Below are positions 9,191 to 16,829 of a DNA stretch of 64,000 nucleotides, piece after piece. Location of the stretch: assembly GCA_964596985.1 (NCBI GenBank), contig CAZQWG010000001.1:186001-250000 (forward strand). Direction: 5' to 3'. Position 1 is the stretch's first letter, and every line of letters begins with the position of its first letter. This stretch comes from GCA-020345945 sp964596985. GTDB lineage: Archaea > Thermoproteota > Bathyarchaeia > RBG-16-48-13 > GCA-020345945. The notes below the pieces were generated by a model that did no database searches, had not been told where the DNA came from, and saw only the letters and a list, made by a program, of their open reading frames with translations. Both the position numbers and the translations under genes were made by a program.

Positions 9191-10310
9191 AGCGAAAGAA
9201 GAAAGCGAATCAAAAACCGAAAGAAAAAAGTTTGATAGGTTGGAGGCAGAAGCACAAGATAAACTGCGATCACTGGGAGAAACCATACTGACAGGTGTGA
9301 AAGAGAAGAAATTCCCCAAGGTCAAGATCCCCATTCGAAGCACATCCAACATCGTCTACGATCAGGAGATGGGACAATGGACCACCGGCGAAAGGAAGGC
9401 AGTACAAAGCTCAGGAAACATCAGACAAGTCAAACCATTCGCGAGAATGGTCTGGACAGCCTCTGTCGTCAAGAAAGAACTCTTGGAAGAGGAGAGAACT
9501 ACCACACTGAGAGACGTATACTACCTCTCGACGAACGAAGGAATGGAGTACAAGAACCAAGAAGAAAGCAACGCAATCATCGAAAACCTCGAAGCTTGGT
9601 CGGGATACAGCCGAGAGCAACTGCACATCGTACCAGAACAACGCAGCAGCATTTTCGGAGACATCGTAGTCGAATACACGATCCCTCGATACAGAGGAAG
9701 ACGGGTTAACCTCTCTACTTTTCCCGATGGCGCAAGTATCGGCCCAGCCCTTTCTACAGCCGAGTTCATAGAGACATCTGCAGAACAGGTGCTAGTGATC
9801 GAGAAGGGCGCAACCTTCCATAGAGTAGTCGAAGACAACGTTTGGAAAAAGAACAACGCCATAATCGTTCATACCGCCGGGCAGCCACCCCGCTGCACAA
9901 GAACCTTGATCAAACGCCTCAACGAGGAACTCGGTCTCCCTGTCTACATCTTCTGCGACGCCGACCCCTGGGGAACGAGAATAGCACTCACCATAATATG
10001 TGGCAGCGCAAATGCGGCACATCTGACTGGACTTGCCACACCGGACGCGCTTTGGATAGGCCTCTACCCATCGGACGCGGCGAAGCTCAAACTCGGAGGG
10101 GCAATGAAGCTCTCCAAGACAGACTGTGAAACAGTGGATAACATGCTTGAATTGGACCCCCGATGTAAAGATGAACCCTACAAGACGGAACTCGAATTCT
10201 TCAAGAAGGATGGGAGAAAATGGGAGTTGGAGGCGCTCTCCTCTCTAGGTTTCGACTACGTCTCAGAGAAGTATATCCCAGAGAAAATCAGAGAACTTAA
10301 AGAGGTCTAG
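9183..10310 (+). CDS. top6A: DNA topoisomerase VI subunit A (Spo11-like)
   Basis: 375 aa, full length. This subunit makes the double-strand break through a 5'-phosphotyrosine. The catalytic region reads LRDVYYLSTNEGM near residue 117, with the second Tyr of YY matching the conserved active tyrosine. The Toprim domain has the E plus DxD metal set, seen as IFCDADPWG near residue 260. The start overlaps the end of top6B by 8 bases, as in most archaea. About 60 highly charged N-terminal residues precede the winged-helix domain. Confidence 0.97.
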   Translation: MSEAKEESESKTERKKFDRLEAEAQDKLRSLGETILTGVKEKKFPKVKIPIRSTSNIVYDQEMGQWTTGERKAVQSSGNIRQVKPFARMVWTASVVKKELLEEERTTTLRDVYYLSTNEGMEYKNQEESNAIIENLEAWSGYSREQLHIVPEQRSSIFGDIVVEYTIPRYRGRRVNLSTFPDGASIGPALSTAEFIETSAEQVLVIEKGATFHRVVEDNVWKKNNAIIVHTAGQPPRCTRTLIKRLNEELGLPVYIFCDADPWGTRIALTIICGSANAAHLTGLATPDALWIGLYPSDAAKLKLGGAMKLSKTDCETVDNMLELDPRCKDEPYKTELEFFKKDGRKWELEALSSLGFDYVSEKYIPEKIRELKEV

Positions 10311-10508
10311 GATTCCCCTCTCCTAGAGATCGAAATATCCTCCACGCAGATCAACAACACCACCCTTCAACTAGACCTGCCACTCGTCAACCCAAGACCA
10401 AGATCCTGAACGGAATCATCCTCACGGCGAGAAGAGACCGATATAACGGTGACCTACCGAGACAAGTCCGATTGGAGGTTAAATCGATATCTGAACCCGT
10501 ATACACAG

Positions 10509-10787
10509 ATGACGATGTCTTACCCGAATCTCTCTTGGATACAGATAACAGTGCTCGAACTTCTCTCAAAAGGTAAAGCTTTGACGAGATGGCAGATTAG
10601 AACCAAGACGGGTATAAGAGTGAGATCTCTTCGGGATTCGATTCGAAGACTGAAGAGTAGACGATTAATCGCAACGGAGTATGATGAGGGGAACTTCAAA
10701 TACCACGTGACAAGAAATGGGTTGAAGGCGCTAGATTTCTACAAGAATAGGGGAAAGCCAAAAACACAGGATACAGGAAGCAATTAA
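10509..10787 (+). CDS. Small winged-helix DNA-binding protein
   Basis: 92 aa from ATG 10509; a GTG at 10449 would add 20 residues that look unlike protein-coding sequence. ITVLELLSKGKALTRWQIRTKTGIRVRSLRDSIRRLKSRRLI is a winged helix-turn-helix of the MarR/PadR-like type, and KYHVTRNGLKALDFY forms the wing and final helix. No ligand domain is present, so it is probably a simple transcription regulator or a nucleic-acid-binding protein. It lies between topoisomerase VI and the DUF763 gene on the same strand, 33 bases before the latter. Its target is unknown. Confidence 0.65.
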   Translation: MTMSYPNLSWIQITVLELLSKGKALTRWQIRTKTGIRVRSLRDSIRRLKSRRLIATEYDEGNFKYHVTRNGLKALDFYKNRGKPKTQDTGSN

Positions 10788-10820
10788 TCGCAGATACCAC
10801 AGACACAAAGTGATCGGTTC

Positions 10821-11972
10821 TTGAAGAGGATTGGGACCGCCGAACTAGGGCTCCACTTCGGTAGAGCACCCTCCTGGCTCACCTCGAAGATGACCCACCT
10901 TGCAAAAGAAATCTTCAAGGTAATGGTAAACGACCTCGGCAAAGACGAAGTCCTAAGAAGACTGGCCGACCCATTCTGGTTTCAGGCGCTCGCCAACACT
11001 CTGGCCTACGACTGGGACAGCAGCGGAACTACGACAGTAGTCTGCGGAGTACTCAAGAACGCCCTCAGTAGAGAGGAATCGGGAATAGCGGTAGCAGGAG
11101 GAAAAGGAAGAACCTCCCGCAGAACCCCTGAAGAACTTCTGAAGATAGGAGAACGGTTCGGTTTCTCTACCAGCAAGATAGAATCACTGAAGTATTCGAG
11201 CAGGATGACGGCGAAAGTTGACAACGCAGCCATCCAAGATGGTTACGAGCTGTATCACCACACGTTCATTGTCTCAGAGAACGGGAAATGGGCAGTAGTC
11301 CAGCAAGGAATGAACACGAACACCAGGATGGCGAGAAGATACCACTGGTTCTCAGACTCCGCTGAGAGATTCTTGGTAGAGCCCCACAACGGGATCGTGG
11401 GCTCAAGGGTAGAGAACCGGGTATTGGATATGACAGCAGAGATTAGCGAGGAATGCCGAAAGACTTCGACAGACCTAGTCAACGACAGCCAGAAGAAACT
11501 CCAGACAATATTCAAGTCATGTCGCGTCAAAGGGCAGAGCTCTCTGACAACATGGATTCCAAGCCTCGAAGAACAAAAAGAAATAGTCATGGACGTATAC
11601 GCGTCCAGACCGAACTGGAAAGCACTGGAGAGAGCCTACGAGATCCATCCAAGAGACTACGAGGAATTACTAAACATCCGAGGGATAGGACCAGCAACCG
11701 TCAGAGGACTGGCGATGGTCTCAGACCTAGTCTACGGAAGCGAACCGTCCTGGAAAGACCCAGTGAAATATACTTTCGCCTTCGGGGGGAAGGATGGAAT
11801 CCCATTTCCAGTGAAGAGAGAGGCAATGGAAGAGACGATAGGGATCCTGAAGACAGCAGTAGATCAATCCAAGCTCGGTCAAAGAGATAAACTCCGAACA
11901 ATACGCAGACTCCAAAGACTAGTGAATAGAACCAATACCCGACACGATGATAGCAATAGAGGAAGCTCTTGA
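10821..11972 (+). CDS. DUF763 domain protein
   Basis: 383 aa from TTG 10821. It matches the DUF763 family of archaeal and thermophilic bacterial proteins over its whole length: KRIGTAELGLHFGRAPSWL at the N-terminus, the conserved VCGVLKNAL...GIAVAGGKG block, and YELYHHTFIVSENGKWAVVQQGMN. A C-terminal helix-hairpin-helix-like segment reads YEELLNIRGIGPATVRGLAMVSDLVYG. The biochemical role is not established. The HhH segment suggests contact with DNA or RNA. It ends a plus-strand run starting at TBP and is followed by 540 bases with no gene. Confidence 0.85.
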   Translation: MKRIGTAELGLHFGRAPSWLTSKMTHLAKEIFKVMVNDLGKDEVLRRLADPFWFQALANTLAYDWDSSGTTTVVCGVLKNALSREESGIAVAGGKGRTSRRTPEELLKIGERFGFSTSKIESLKYSSRMTAKVDNAAIQDGYELYHHTFIVSENGKWAVVQQGMNTNTRMARRYHWFSDSAERFLVEPHNGIVGSRVENRVLDMTAEISEECRKTSTDLVNDSQKKLQTIFKSCRVKGQSSLTTWIPSLEEQKEIVMDVYASRPNWKALERAYEIHPRDYEELLNIRGIGPATVRGLAMVSDLVYGSEPSWKDPVKYTFAFGGKDGIPFPVKREAMEETIGILKTAVDQSKLGQRDKLRTIRRLQRLVNRTNTRHDDSNRGSS

Positions 11973-12512
11973 CGCGAATCTGCCAGCAGATCATTATTCG
12001 AGTCTACGACAATTGAATGCGTTCAATACTGGGTTAGCACAATCAGCAAAGAGGTTTATCACGAAACGCGACATTGATCGAACACAGGTCGTGGCATAGA
12101 CACCAATTCACATAGGTAGACTGTTCAGCGTACAAAGCTACATATCAAGGTTAGCATATACTGACTATATGCCGTCTCCAGCCACTGTTCAATATTGGAT
12201 TATCTCATTACATAGACCTGTCGGGGAGGCGCGATCACAACCTGCATTCGCACCTAGCCACATATGACGGCGTCATGGCAGGATGTTAAGTCAATGTAGT
12301 AAGCGGGTCTCGCCATATTAAGCCATAGTACATACACGAAGACAATCGACCACCAACGGCGCAAATCAAAAGATCAAACGTATACTAATGGCACCGAGAA
12401 GAGGGATCTTAACCCGAATTTACCGGTAAATCACGGATAGTCCAGCTTGAGTCTCACATACAGATGATACGGCTTACGCACATAGGTTGAATTCTCTCCA
12501 TTTATCTGCTGA
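11973..12512. other. Non-coding stretch between DUF763 and eS17 genes
   Basis: No open frame here looks like a protein on either strand, and no tRNA-like fold is visible. It holds short inverted elements such as TTGAA-TGCG-TTCAA near 12012-12025 and the palindrome TTTACCGGTAAA near 12419. The two flanking genes are convergent, so both transcripts end here. A short RNA gene cannot be excluded by eye. Confidence 0.5.
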
Positions 12513-12701
12513 TTATGCTTCCTTTTTCTTCATTCTCGCGATATATCCTGCAATTCGATTCCTGAGTTTCTTCGAAGGTACATCTGCTAACTCAACAAGT
12601 CTATTCTTGTTCGCTTCAAAATCTGTTGAGAAGTTGTCTGGGTAAGCTTCAATGACTTTCTCCGCCGATCTTTTTATGAGCTCGGTTCGAATCTTGCCCA
12701 A
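12513..12701 (-). CDS. rps17e: Small ribosomal subunit protein eS17
   Basis: 62 aa, the normal size of archaeal S17e. It is nearly motif-perfect: MGKIRTELIKRSAEKVIEAYP at the N-terminus, then FSTDFEANKNRLVELADVPSKKLRNRIAGYIARMKKK. It belongs to the small subunit head and is found only in archaea and eukaryotes. It is encoded alone, not in a ribosomal operon. A 6-bp inverted repeat (TGGATT/AATCCA) lies within 50 bases upstream in its probable leader. Confidence 0.95.
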   Translation of the reverse strand: MGKIRTELIKRSAEKVIEAYPDNFSTDFEANKNRLVELADVPSKKLRNRIAGYIARMKKKEA

Positions 12702-12832
12702 CTATTTCCTAGGCTCCGTGTAGTGTATTACTGGATTTGGAATCCATGACGTGCGCTTGAGCGAGGTATTCTCGATGGATTTTTAAGTACCCAATCCGTA
12801 GATCGCAGAGAATACGTTTCGAGTCCTTATGC

Positions 12833-12849
12833 TAGCTTTAGCAAAGCTA
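12833..12849 (+). promoter_or_regulatory. Perfect 7-bp hairpin in the leader of the small Lys-rich protein
   Basis: TAGCTTT and AAAGCTA separated by AGC form a perfect stem-loop. A TATA-like TTTTTAAG lies at about 12779, so the hairpin would fall in the roughly 100-base leader of the 47-aa gene at 12907. Function unknown. Confidence 0.4.
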
Positions 12850-12906
12850 TCGGAAACCGACTGATTTTCGATCAAGGTGCTCGAATCAAATCTTGGAGGT
12901 GAAGGG

Positions 12907-13050
12907 TTGGGTATACTAGAATGGCTCTTAGGGAAGGAAGAAGAAAAACCTGAAGAGAAACCTGAGAAAACTAAGAAGAAAACTAAGAAGAAACGATCCA
13001 AGAAGAAAACAACGAAGAAGTCGACCCGTAGATCGACGAAAAAACGGTGA
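12907..13050 (+). CDS. 47-aa lysine-rich basic protein
   Basis: Starts at TTG 12907 with an excellent ribosome site (GGAGGTG ending six bases upstream), which is strong support for translation of a frame this short. The N-terminus MGILEWLLGK is amphipathic. It is followed by an acidic-to-basic linker (EEEKPEEKPEK) and a tail made almost only of Lys, Arg, Thr and Ser (KTKKKTKKKRSKKKTTKKS). The tail resembles H1-type and other nucleic-acid-condensing tails, so DNA, RNA or ribosome binding is inferred. A run of eight T at 13091-13098 forms a likely terminator. The Phe-rich frame on the opposite strand is its mirror and not a gene. No named family is recognised. Confidence 0.7.
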   Translation: MGILEWLLGKEEEKPEEKPEKTKKKTKKKRSKKKTTKKSTRRSTKKR

Positions 13051-13065
13051 AATACTGAATGAATA

Positions 13066-13170
13066 CTACCTACTGCTTCTTGGACACCCATTTTTTTTCA
13101 ATTCCTCTTTGAGCTGGATTATTTCGTTCTGCTGAGTGATTATATGCGGCGACTCAAAGTTATCAGGCAA
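13066..13170 (-). CDS. Possible 34-aa coiled-coil peptide
   Basis: Reads from TTG 13170, four bases after the stop of the gene at 13175-13894, to a TAG at 13066. The middle (IITQQNEIIQLKEELKKN) is a good amphipathic helix. There is no clear ribosome site, and it runs through the T-rich block that ends the opposite gene. It could be a downstream partner of the zinc-ribbon gene or chance. Confidence 0.3.
   Translation of the reverse strand: MPDNFESPHIITQQNEIIQLKEELKKNGCPRSSR
13091..13098 (+). terminator. T8 run, likely archaeal terminator
   Basis: Eight consecutive T residues 40 bases after the stop of the 47-aa Lys-rich gene. Archaeal RNA polymerase commonly terminates at such U-tracts without a hairpin. 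Confidence 0.5.
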
Positions 13171-13174
13171 CAGT

Positions 13175-13894
13175 TTAACTCGTTACATCGATTATCTTTT
13201 TAGCGAGTTTCGGCCTGGATATATGTCTTGATTGAATTTCTAATAGTTTCTCTAAATCGTGCTGTAATAAGCGGATCCATCCTTTCTCAAAATGGAAGTC
13301 TGCGTTATCGCTTATCAACCGGACATCGCAAGTATAACTTGGCTTAACCATTCTTCCCTTACAATCAGAGCATACTTGTTCTCTACCCTTTCTCTTGACC
13401 CTTCCTGTCCCTTTACATGTAGGACATTTTCCTGGTTCTGGATCGTATCCTTTACATGCACTCTCGGACTTTGGGATCTTGCCGCATATAGTTTTGCAGA
13501 GGTTGTCAACAGAGACCTGTATTCTCTGAAAGAGTTCGAGTGTATCTGTTAAGTTGAGGACGCTCCCATCCTCCGAGATAAATTCCAGATCTCCTTGCTC
13601 CAAGATTGACATCGCTCCTTTCGTGAAATTCTTGCCGATGAGGATTCCTCTATCGAAGTCTTCTTCCAGTTGTTCTTCCATCTCATGAGCAAGCTGTTTG
13701 CCAATTCTGCCCGAGGTCAGATGCGGCTCAGTGACAATTCGGATCAATACCCTGTCTTTTGATTTCGGGGCGGTCACAATCACGTCAACGCTTATGTCAT
13801 TTTTCTGGACGTTCTTTACTTGGTACCCTCTTGCTTTAACCAGTATCTCTGCTGTAGCTGCTAGATCTTTCATGATTTGTTTACTATAGCCCAT
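13175..13894 (-). CDS. Restriction-endonuclease-like protein with a DnaJ-type zinc ribbon
   Basis: 239 aa. Residues 1-115 look like a degenerate Mrr/HJC-type nuclease fold: a helix, VDVIVTAPKSKDRVLIRIVTE strands, a GKQLAHEMEEQL helix, and GILIGKNFTKGAMSIL, a pattern common in Mrr-type proteins. The acidic-EVK catalytic triplet is not clear, so activity is uncertain. Residues 132-190 hold paired zinc motifs CPTCKGTGRVKRKG and VCSDCKGR, as in DnaJ-type zinc centres. A helical tail follows. The combination suggests a nucleic-acid-binding protein. The gene is monocistronic, or heads the tiny frame just downstream. Confidence 0.65.
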   Translation of the reverse strand: MGYSKQIMKDLAATAEILVKARGYQVKNVQKNDISVDVIVTAPKSKDRVLIRIVTEPHLTSGRIGKQLAHEMEEQLEEDFDRGILIGKNFTKGAMSILEQGDLEFISEDGSVLNLTDTLELFQRIQVSVDNLCKTICGKIPKSESACKGYDPEPGKCPTCKGTGRVKRKGREQVCSDCKGRMVKPSYTCDVRLISDNADFHFEKGWIRLLQHDLEKLLEIQSRHISRPKLAKKIIDVTS

Positions 13895-14118
13895 AATCTA
13901 AATCCAATTCCCGTATCCGTTCTTTCGTGGGAACCTTTGACCATTCAGGCTACCATTCTGGTGTTAAGCTGGAGCCTGCAGATCACGTAATGAGCCGAAA
14001 AGGCAGCTAACTCCCCATTACCTCGGCTACATTCGCTTTCTAAGGACTGATTCCCGAGGGCCCCCCCTCGATATTATCATAGTAAACTCCCTGAATAAAA
14101 AGGGTTTGAGTTCGTGGT

Positions 14119-15003
14119 TTATGGGAGTAGTTCGTTCGAATCGAACGATGCGACGCAGAGAACTGCATCGGCTCCACCGTAGTATACTAGAATCTTATCG
14201 TCAAGCATGACCGAACCGCAGCTAAATACCACGTTTGGGACCCGCCCCATCCGTTCATAGTCCTCTTCTGGGCTCAATATCGGATCTTTTGAACGCGATA
14301 TGACAGTCTCAGGTTTCTTCTTGTCGAGCAAGATAGTGCCGAGACGATAAATCTTGTCGTGATTAACACCGTGGTATATGAGAAGCCATCCCTCGCTCAT
14401 CTCGATTGGGGGTCCTGCTATTCCGATCTTCAAGCCATCCCATTTTTCGGGGCGGGGTTCAATTATCGCCTTCATATCGAACCATTTATTCAAGTCATTC
14501 GAATACGCGACGCAGATGTCGGGGTCGATTCTATGGTATAGGAGGTATTGTCCGTTAACCTTCCCTGGTAGTAGTGCGCCATCCTTGTTTCGTATTCTTG
14601 GAAATGGTAGAAGTCGCTTGTCCCAACGCCATGTCTTGGAAGCAAGGTTGGGGGCTTCAATGGAGGTCAAAGCTATTTGGTATATGAGTCTGGGGACACC
14701 CCTGACTGCAGTGTAGCACATATAGAAAGTGTCATCAATCAGAGAAAGTCGGGGGTCCTCGCAACCATTTTTCTCATCGGGCACATCCGGTTCGAAGATT
14801 GGTTTCTGAAGTCGTTCATCGATATGCAAACCATCTGTGGATGAAGCGTATCCTATACGGGAGACGCCGTCTTTCCCCATAGCCCTATAGAGGATGTGGA
14901 CACGCCCATCTGCGTAGACAGCGGCTGCATTGAATACTGCACGTGACTCCCAGTGATGGTTGGGAATAGGTTTTAGGATTGGGTTGTCTTCAAATCTCTT
15001 CAA
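14119..15003 (-). CDS. GH130-family glycoside phosphorylase/hydrolase
   Basis: 294 aa, normal for short GH130 enzymes, which phosphorolyse or hydrolyse beta-mannosides. Motifs follow the family order: NPILKP at the N-terminus, FNAAAVYADGRVHILYRAMG, the highly conserved GCEDPRLS near residue 80, KIGIAGPPIEMSEGWLLIYHGV near 200, RVPNVVFSCG, and the final strand YYGGADAVLCVAS. No signal peptide, so cytosolic. A GT4 glycosyltransferase with a six-hairpin glycosidase-like partner lies 3.5 kb away on the other strand. Such genes often travel together, so mannose-containing oligosaccharides are the likely substrates. Exact linkage is not predictable. Confidence 0.9.
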   Translation of the reverse strand: MKRFEDNPILKPIPNHHWESRAVFNAAAVYADGRVHILYRAMGKDGVSRIGYASSTDGLHIDERLQKPIFEPDVPDEKNGCEDPRLSLIDDTFYMCYTAVRGVPRLIYQIALTSIEAPNLASKTWRWDKRLLPFPRIRNKDGALLPGKVNGQYLLYHRIDPDICVAYSNDLNKWFDMKAIIEPRPEKWDGLKIGIAGPPIEMSEGWLLIYHGVNHDKIYRLGTILLDKKKPETVISRSKDPILSPEEDYERMGRVPNVVFSCGSVMLDDKILVYYGGADAVLCVASFDSNELLP

Positions 15004-15094
15004 CGCATTCCTCGCCTATATGTTCTTCACACGCTAGTATGCCTTGCGGAAAACCTATTTCTATTTGGTATCTCCGACCTTCCATTCGTCTGGC

Positions 15095-15484
15095 TCAGCT
15101 TTTTACTGTGGGATAGCCGATCAGCTCATCCAGGATGCTGCGTATGGTCACGATTCCTATGATCTTTTTCTCCTTGTTCCTGACAGGCAGATGTCTGATA
15201 TTATGTTCGATCATCACATTCTTCGCATATGAAAAAGAGGCGTCTTCAGGCACCGTTATGACTCTTCTGGTCATTATCTCGCGTAGAGGGGTTTGAAGAT
15301 CGGTCTTCCTCGCGATGGCTCTAAGGATATCTCGGTTAGTGACTATGCCTTCACACTTCCTGTCTTTATCGAGAACGATAAGAGAACCGACATGTTTCTC
15401 ATAGAGGATTTCAGCCGCCCGTTGCAAGGAGATGTCCTTCTTAATTGTGACCAGTCTTCGAATCATCATGTCTTTAACCTTCAA
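15095..15484 (-). CDS. Two-CBS-domain protein
   Basis: 129 aa that consist of just a CBS pair: MIRRLVTIKKDISLQRAAEILYEKHVGSLIVLD and MTRRVITVPEDASFSYAKNVMIEHNIRHLPVRN, each closing with a GIVTxRDIL/SIL-type strand. Such Bateman modules bind adenine nucleotides or SAM and act as energy sensors, usually by contacting another protein. Nothing fused or adjacent shows the partner. It is divergent from the PadR regulator at 15666, with about 180 bases between. Confidence 0.9.
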   Translation of the reverse strand: MKVKDMMIRRLVTIKKDISLQRAAEILYEKHVGSLIVLDKDRKCEGIVTNRDILRAIARKTDLQTPLREIMTRRVITVPEDASFSYAKNVMIEHNIRHLPVRNKEKKIIGIVTIRSILDELIGYPTVKS

Positions 15485-15616
15485 CTTACCCCCTCCTGAG
15501 TAGTAGGTGTTGATACACTTGTATAGGCATATCGTATCGGGTGATATTTTTACTAGCTACTGTCTGCTTGTTTGTTGATTATTCTTTTGTGCATCCATAT
15601 TAACCTTGAGATAATT

Positions 15617-15640
15617 TACCTTAAGGTATACTTATAAAGG
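15617..15640 (+). promoter_or_regulatory. PadR gene promoter with a 12-bp palindrome beside the TATA box
   Basis: The perfect palindrome TACCTTAAGGTA (15617-15628) lies directly upstream of the TATA box CTTATAAAGG (15631-15640), about 26 bases before the start of the PadR gene at 15666. This placement overlaps the BRE, where an archaeal repressor would block TFB. The leader would be very short or absent. A near-identical palindrome lies in the TFB operon promoter. Confidence 0.65.
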
Positions 15641-15665
15641 TGCGAAAGCAGTACAAAATCCGAGG

Positions 15666-16001
15666 ATGCTAGTTTTGCCTCGTATGTCAGGAAGCATCGG
15701 AGCGACGAAACTGAAGATCTTAGCAATAATCCGCTACCAGGAACTCTCCGAGATCGTACCTTATGGCTACAATATCTGGCAGACTATGAAGAACAAATTC
15801 CACCTCTACCTAGAAAAAGAGGACTTACGGAATATCTATCGCCACCTGAAGGAGCTCAGGGAGCTCGGTTACATTGATAGAAGACCCAGCCAATTCATAA
15901 GGGATGCCCCAGAACGCCGTCCTTATCTCATAACGGATAGGGGAAGAATGCTAGAGGATAGATTCGCCAAGTACTTAGATATTCTCCGTGCCAGTCAATA
16001 G
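15666..16001 (+). CDS. PadR-family transcription regulator
   Basis: 111 aa. The winged-helix core reads TKLKILAIIRYQELSEIVPYGYNIWQTMKNKF, with the recognition helix EDLRNIYRHLKELRELGYIDRR and the wing PYLITDRGRML, the usual PadR order. There is no long C-terminal dimer helix, so this is a short PadR type. Autoregulation is likely through TACCTTAAGGTA at the promoter. What signal it senses is not evident. Confidence 0.82.
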   Translation: MLVLPRMSGSIGATKLKILAIIRYQELSEIVPYGYNIWQTMKNKFHLYLEKEDLRNIYRHLKELRELGYIDRRPSQFIRDAPERRPYLITDRGRMLEDRFAKYLDILRASQ

Positions 16002-16202
16002 GATGAATGCTTTGAGCAAACATCTAAAGAGCGTGGATATAGAAGAATAAGCCCCATACAAGCAAGTATCGCCGCCTTTTCCATCTAATACAAGCCTGCA
16101 TCGATGAAGCCAAACCTGCTGGCTATGATCTGATATCATGTTGAGAACCCCGTGGGTTTATAAGTGTCCGAACGTTCCCGACCGACGGGCAAAGGAGGTG
16201 AA

Positions 16203-16475
16203 ATGTTGAGTATTATGGATATGATCTTGGGTAGAGATGTAGCAGAGATCTCCGAAAAGAAGCATGTAACGGAAAAACCCAAGAAGATGCCGGCCATCTC
16301 TCTTACAAAAATCTCCGGTATCGGCAAGAAGAGGGAGAAGCAACTGATGAAAGCCGGCGTATCTGATATCCGCGATTTAGCAGAAGCGGATATTGGTAAG
16401 TTATCAAACAAGGTGGATTGTCCAAAGATCTGGCTAAAGAGATGGCAGGCTGAGTCAAGAAAATTGGTTAAATAG
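16203..16475 (+). CDS. Small helix-hairpin-helix protein
   Basis: 90 aa from ATG 16203 (TTG 16206 is also possible). A TATA box (GTTTATAAG, about 16155-16163) and GGAGGTG at 16194-16200 fix the start here and exclude the longer frame from 16164. The N-terminal helix MLSIMDMILGR is followed by a charged linker. Residues 43-90 (ISGIGKKREKQLMKAGVSDIRDLAEADIGKL) form a helix-hairpin-helix as in topoisomerase and polymerase accessory domains, suggesting non-specific DNA binding. It stands alone. The N-terminal helix resembles that of the 47-aa Lys-rich protein 3.3 kb upstream. Confidence 0.75.
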   Translation: MLSIMDMILGRDVAEISEKKHVTEKPKKMPAISLTKISGIGKKREKQLMKAGVSDIRDLAEADIGKLSNKVDCPKIWLKRWQAESRKLVK

Positions 16476-16509
16476 GCCTGCATTGGCAACAACCACGAAA
16501 CATCTTTTT

Positions 16510-16569
16510 AGAAGGGCTCAAAGAGGTTGAAGCTCTAGGATTGTAGGAGAATCGGTCCTAGGCCCTTCT
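16510..16569 (+). ncRNA. Structured element: two stacked stems, possible small RNA or 3' end structure
   Basis: AGAAGGGC (16510-16517) pairs with GCCCTTCT (16562-16569), and CTAGGA (16535-16540) pairs with TCCTAG (16556-16561). The two stems abut on the 3' side and leave a 17-base bulge on the 5' side. A TATA-like CTTTTTA lies at about 16504. It may be the end of the HhH transcript or an independent RNA. Only folding supports it. Confidence 0.35.
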
Positions 16570-16650
16570 TCTATTCCTTGATTGTGAGTTTTTGACTTAC
16601 TTCTGTCTAGAGCTTGTCGTGTCGGAAAGGAAGGTTTTTAAACCGTGTGC

Positions 16651-16689
16651 GTATTTATACCTATAGGTAAAAGATCTATAGATAAATAC
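16651..16689 (+). promoter_or_regulatory. TFB operon promoter region with bulged 14-bp inverted repeat
   Basis: GTATTTATACCTATAG (16651-16666) and CTATAGATAAATAC (16676-16689) are inverted copies with a two-base bulge and a 9-base spacer. Inside lie two perfect palindromes, TACCTATAGGTA (16658-16669) and ATCTATAGAT (16674-16683). TATA candidates are TTTTTAAA near 16636 and TATTTATA at 16652. TACCTATAGGTA differs from the PadR-promoter palindrome TACCTTAAGGTA only at the two central bases, so PadR control of the TFB operon is inferred. Confidence 0.6.
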
Positions 16690-16778
16690 TGCTGAATCCG
16701 CCCATCAACAAACGAAACGGGAACAGCGGTTATCCAGCAGACCAACCCCTCTCAAAATCGAGGAGTCTGCGAAGCATC

Positions 16779-16821
16779 CAAAACGCCTTGATAGGTCAAG
16801 TACTCTGTGGAAGGCGTTTTG
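16779..16821 (+). promoter_or_regulatory. 11-bp inverted repeat just upstream of the TFB operon reading frames
   Basis: CAAAACGCCTT (16779-16789) and AAGGCGTTTTG (16811-16821) are perfect inverted copies with a 21-base loop. The right arm ends nine bases before the GTG of the next gene, so a leader hairpin could occlude its ribosome site. Protein binding is the alternative. Confidence 0.45.
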
Positions 16822-16829
16822 ATCGATAG

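Noticed and set aside
12783..13091. Phe-rich frame on the minus strand
   Set aside because: It is the complement of the Lys-rich 47-aa gene, whose AAG/AAA codons read as CTT/TTT. The plus-strand frame has the ribosome site and terminator.
16510..16569. A tRNA in the 16.5 kb intergenic region
   Set aside because: Two stems and a TATA-like box are present, but no T-loop, anticodon loop or acceptor pairing could be built.
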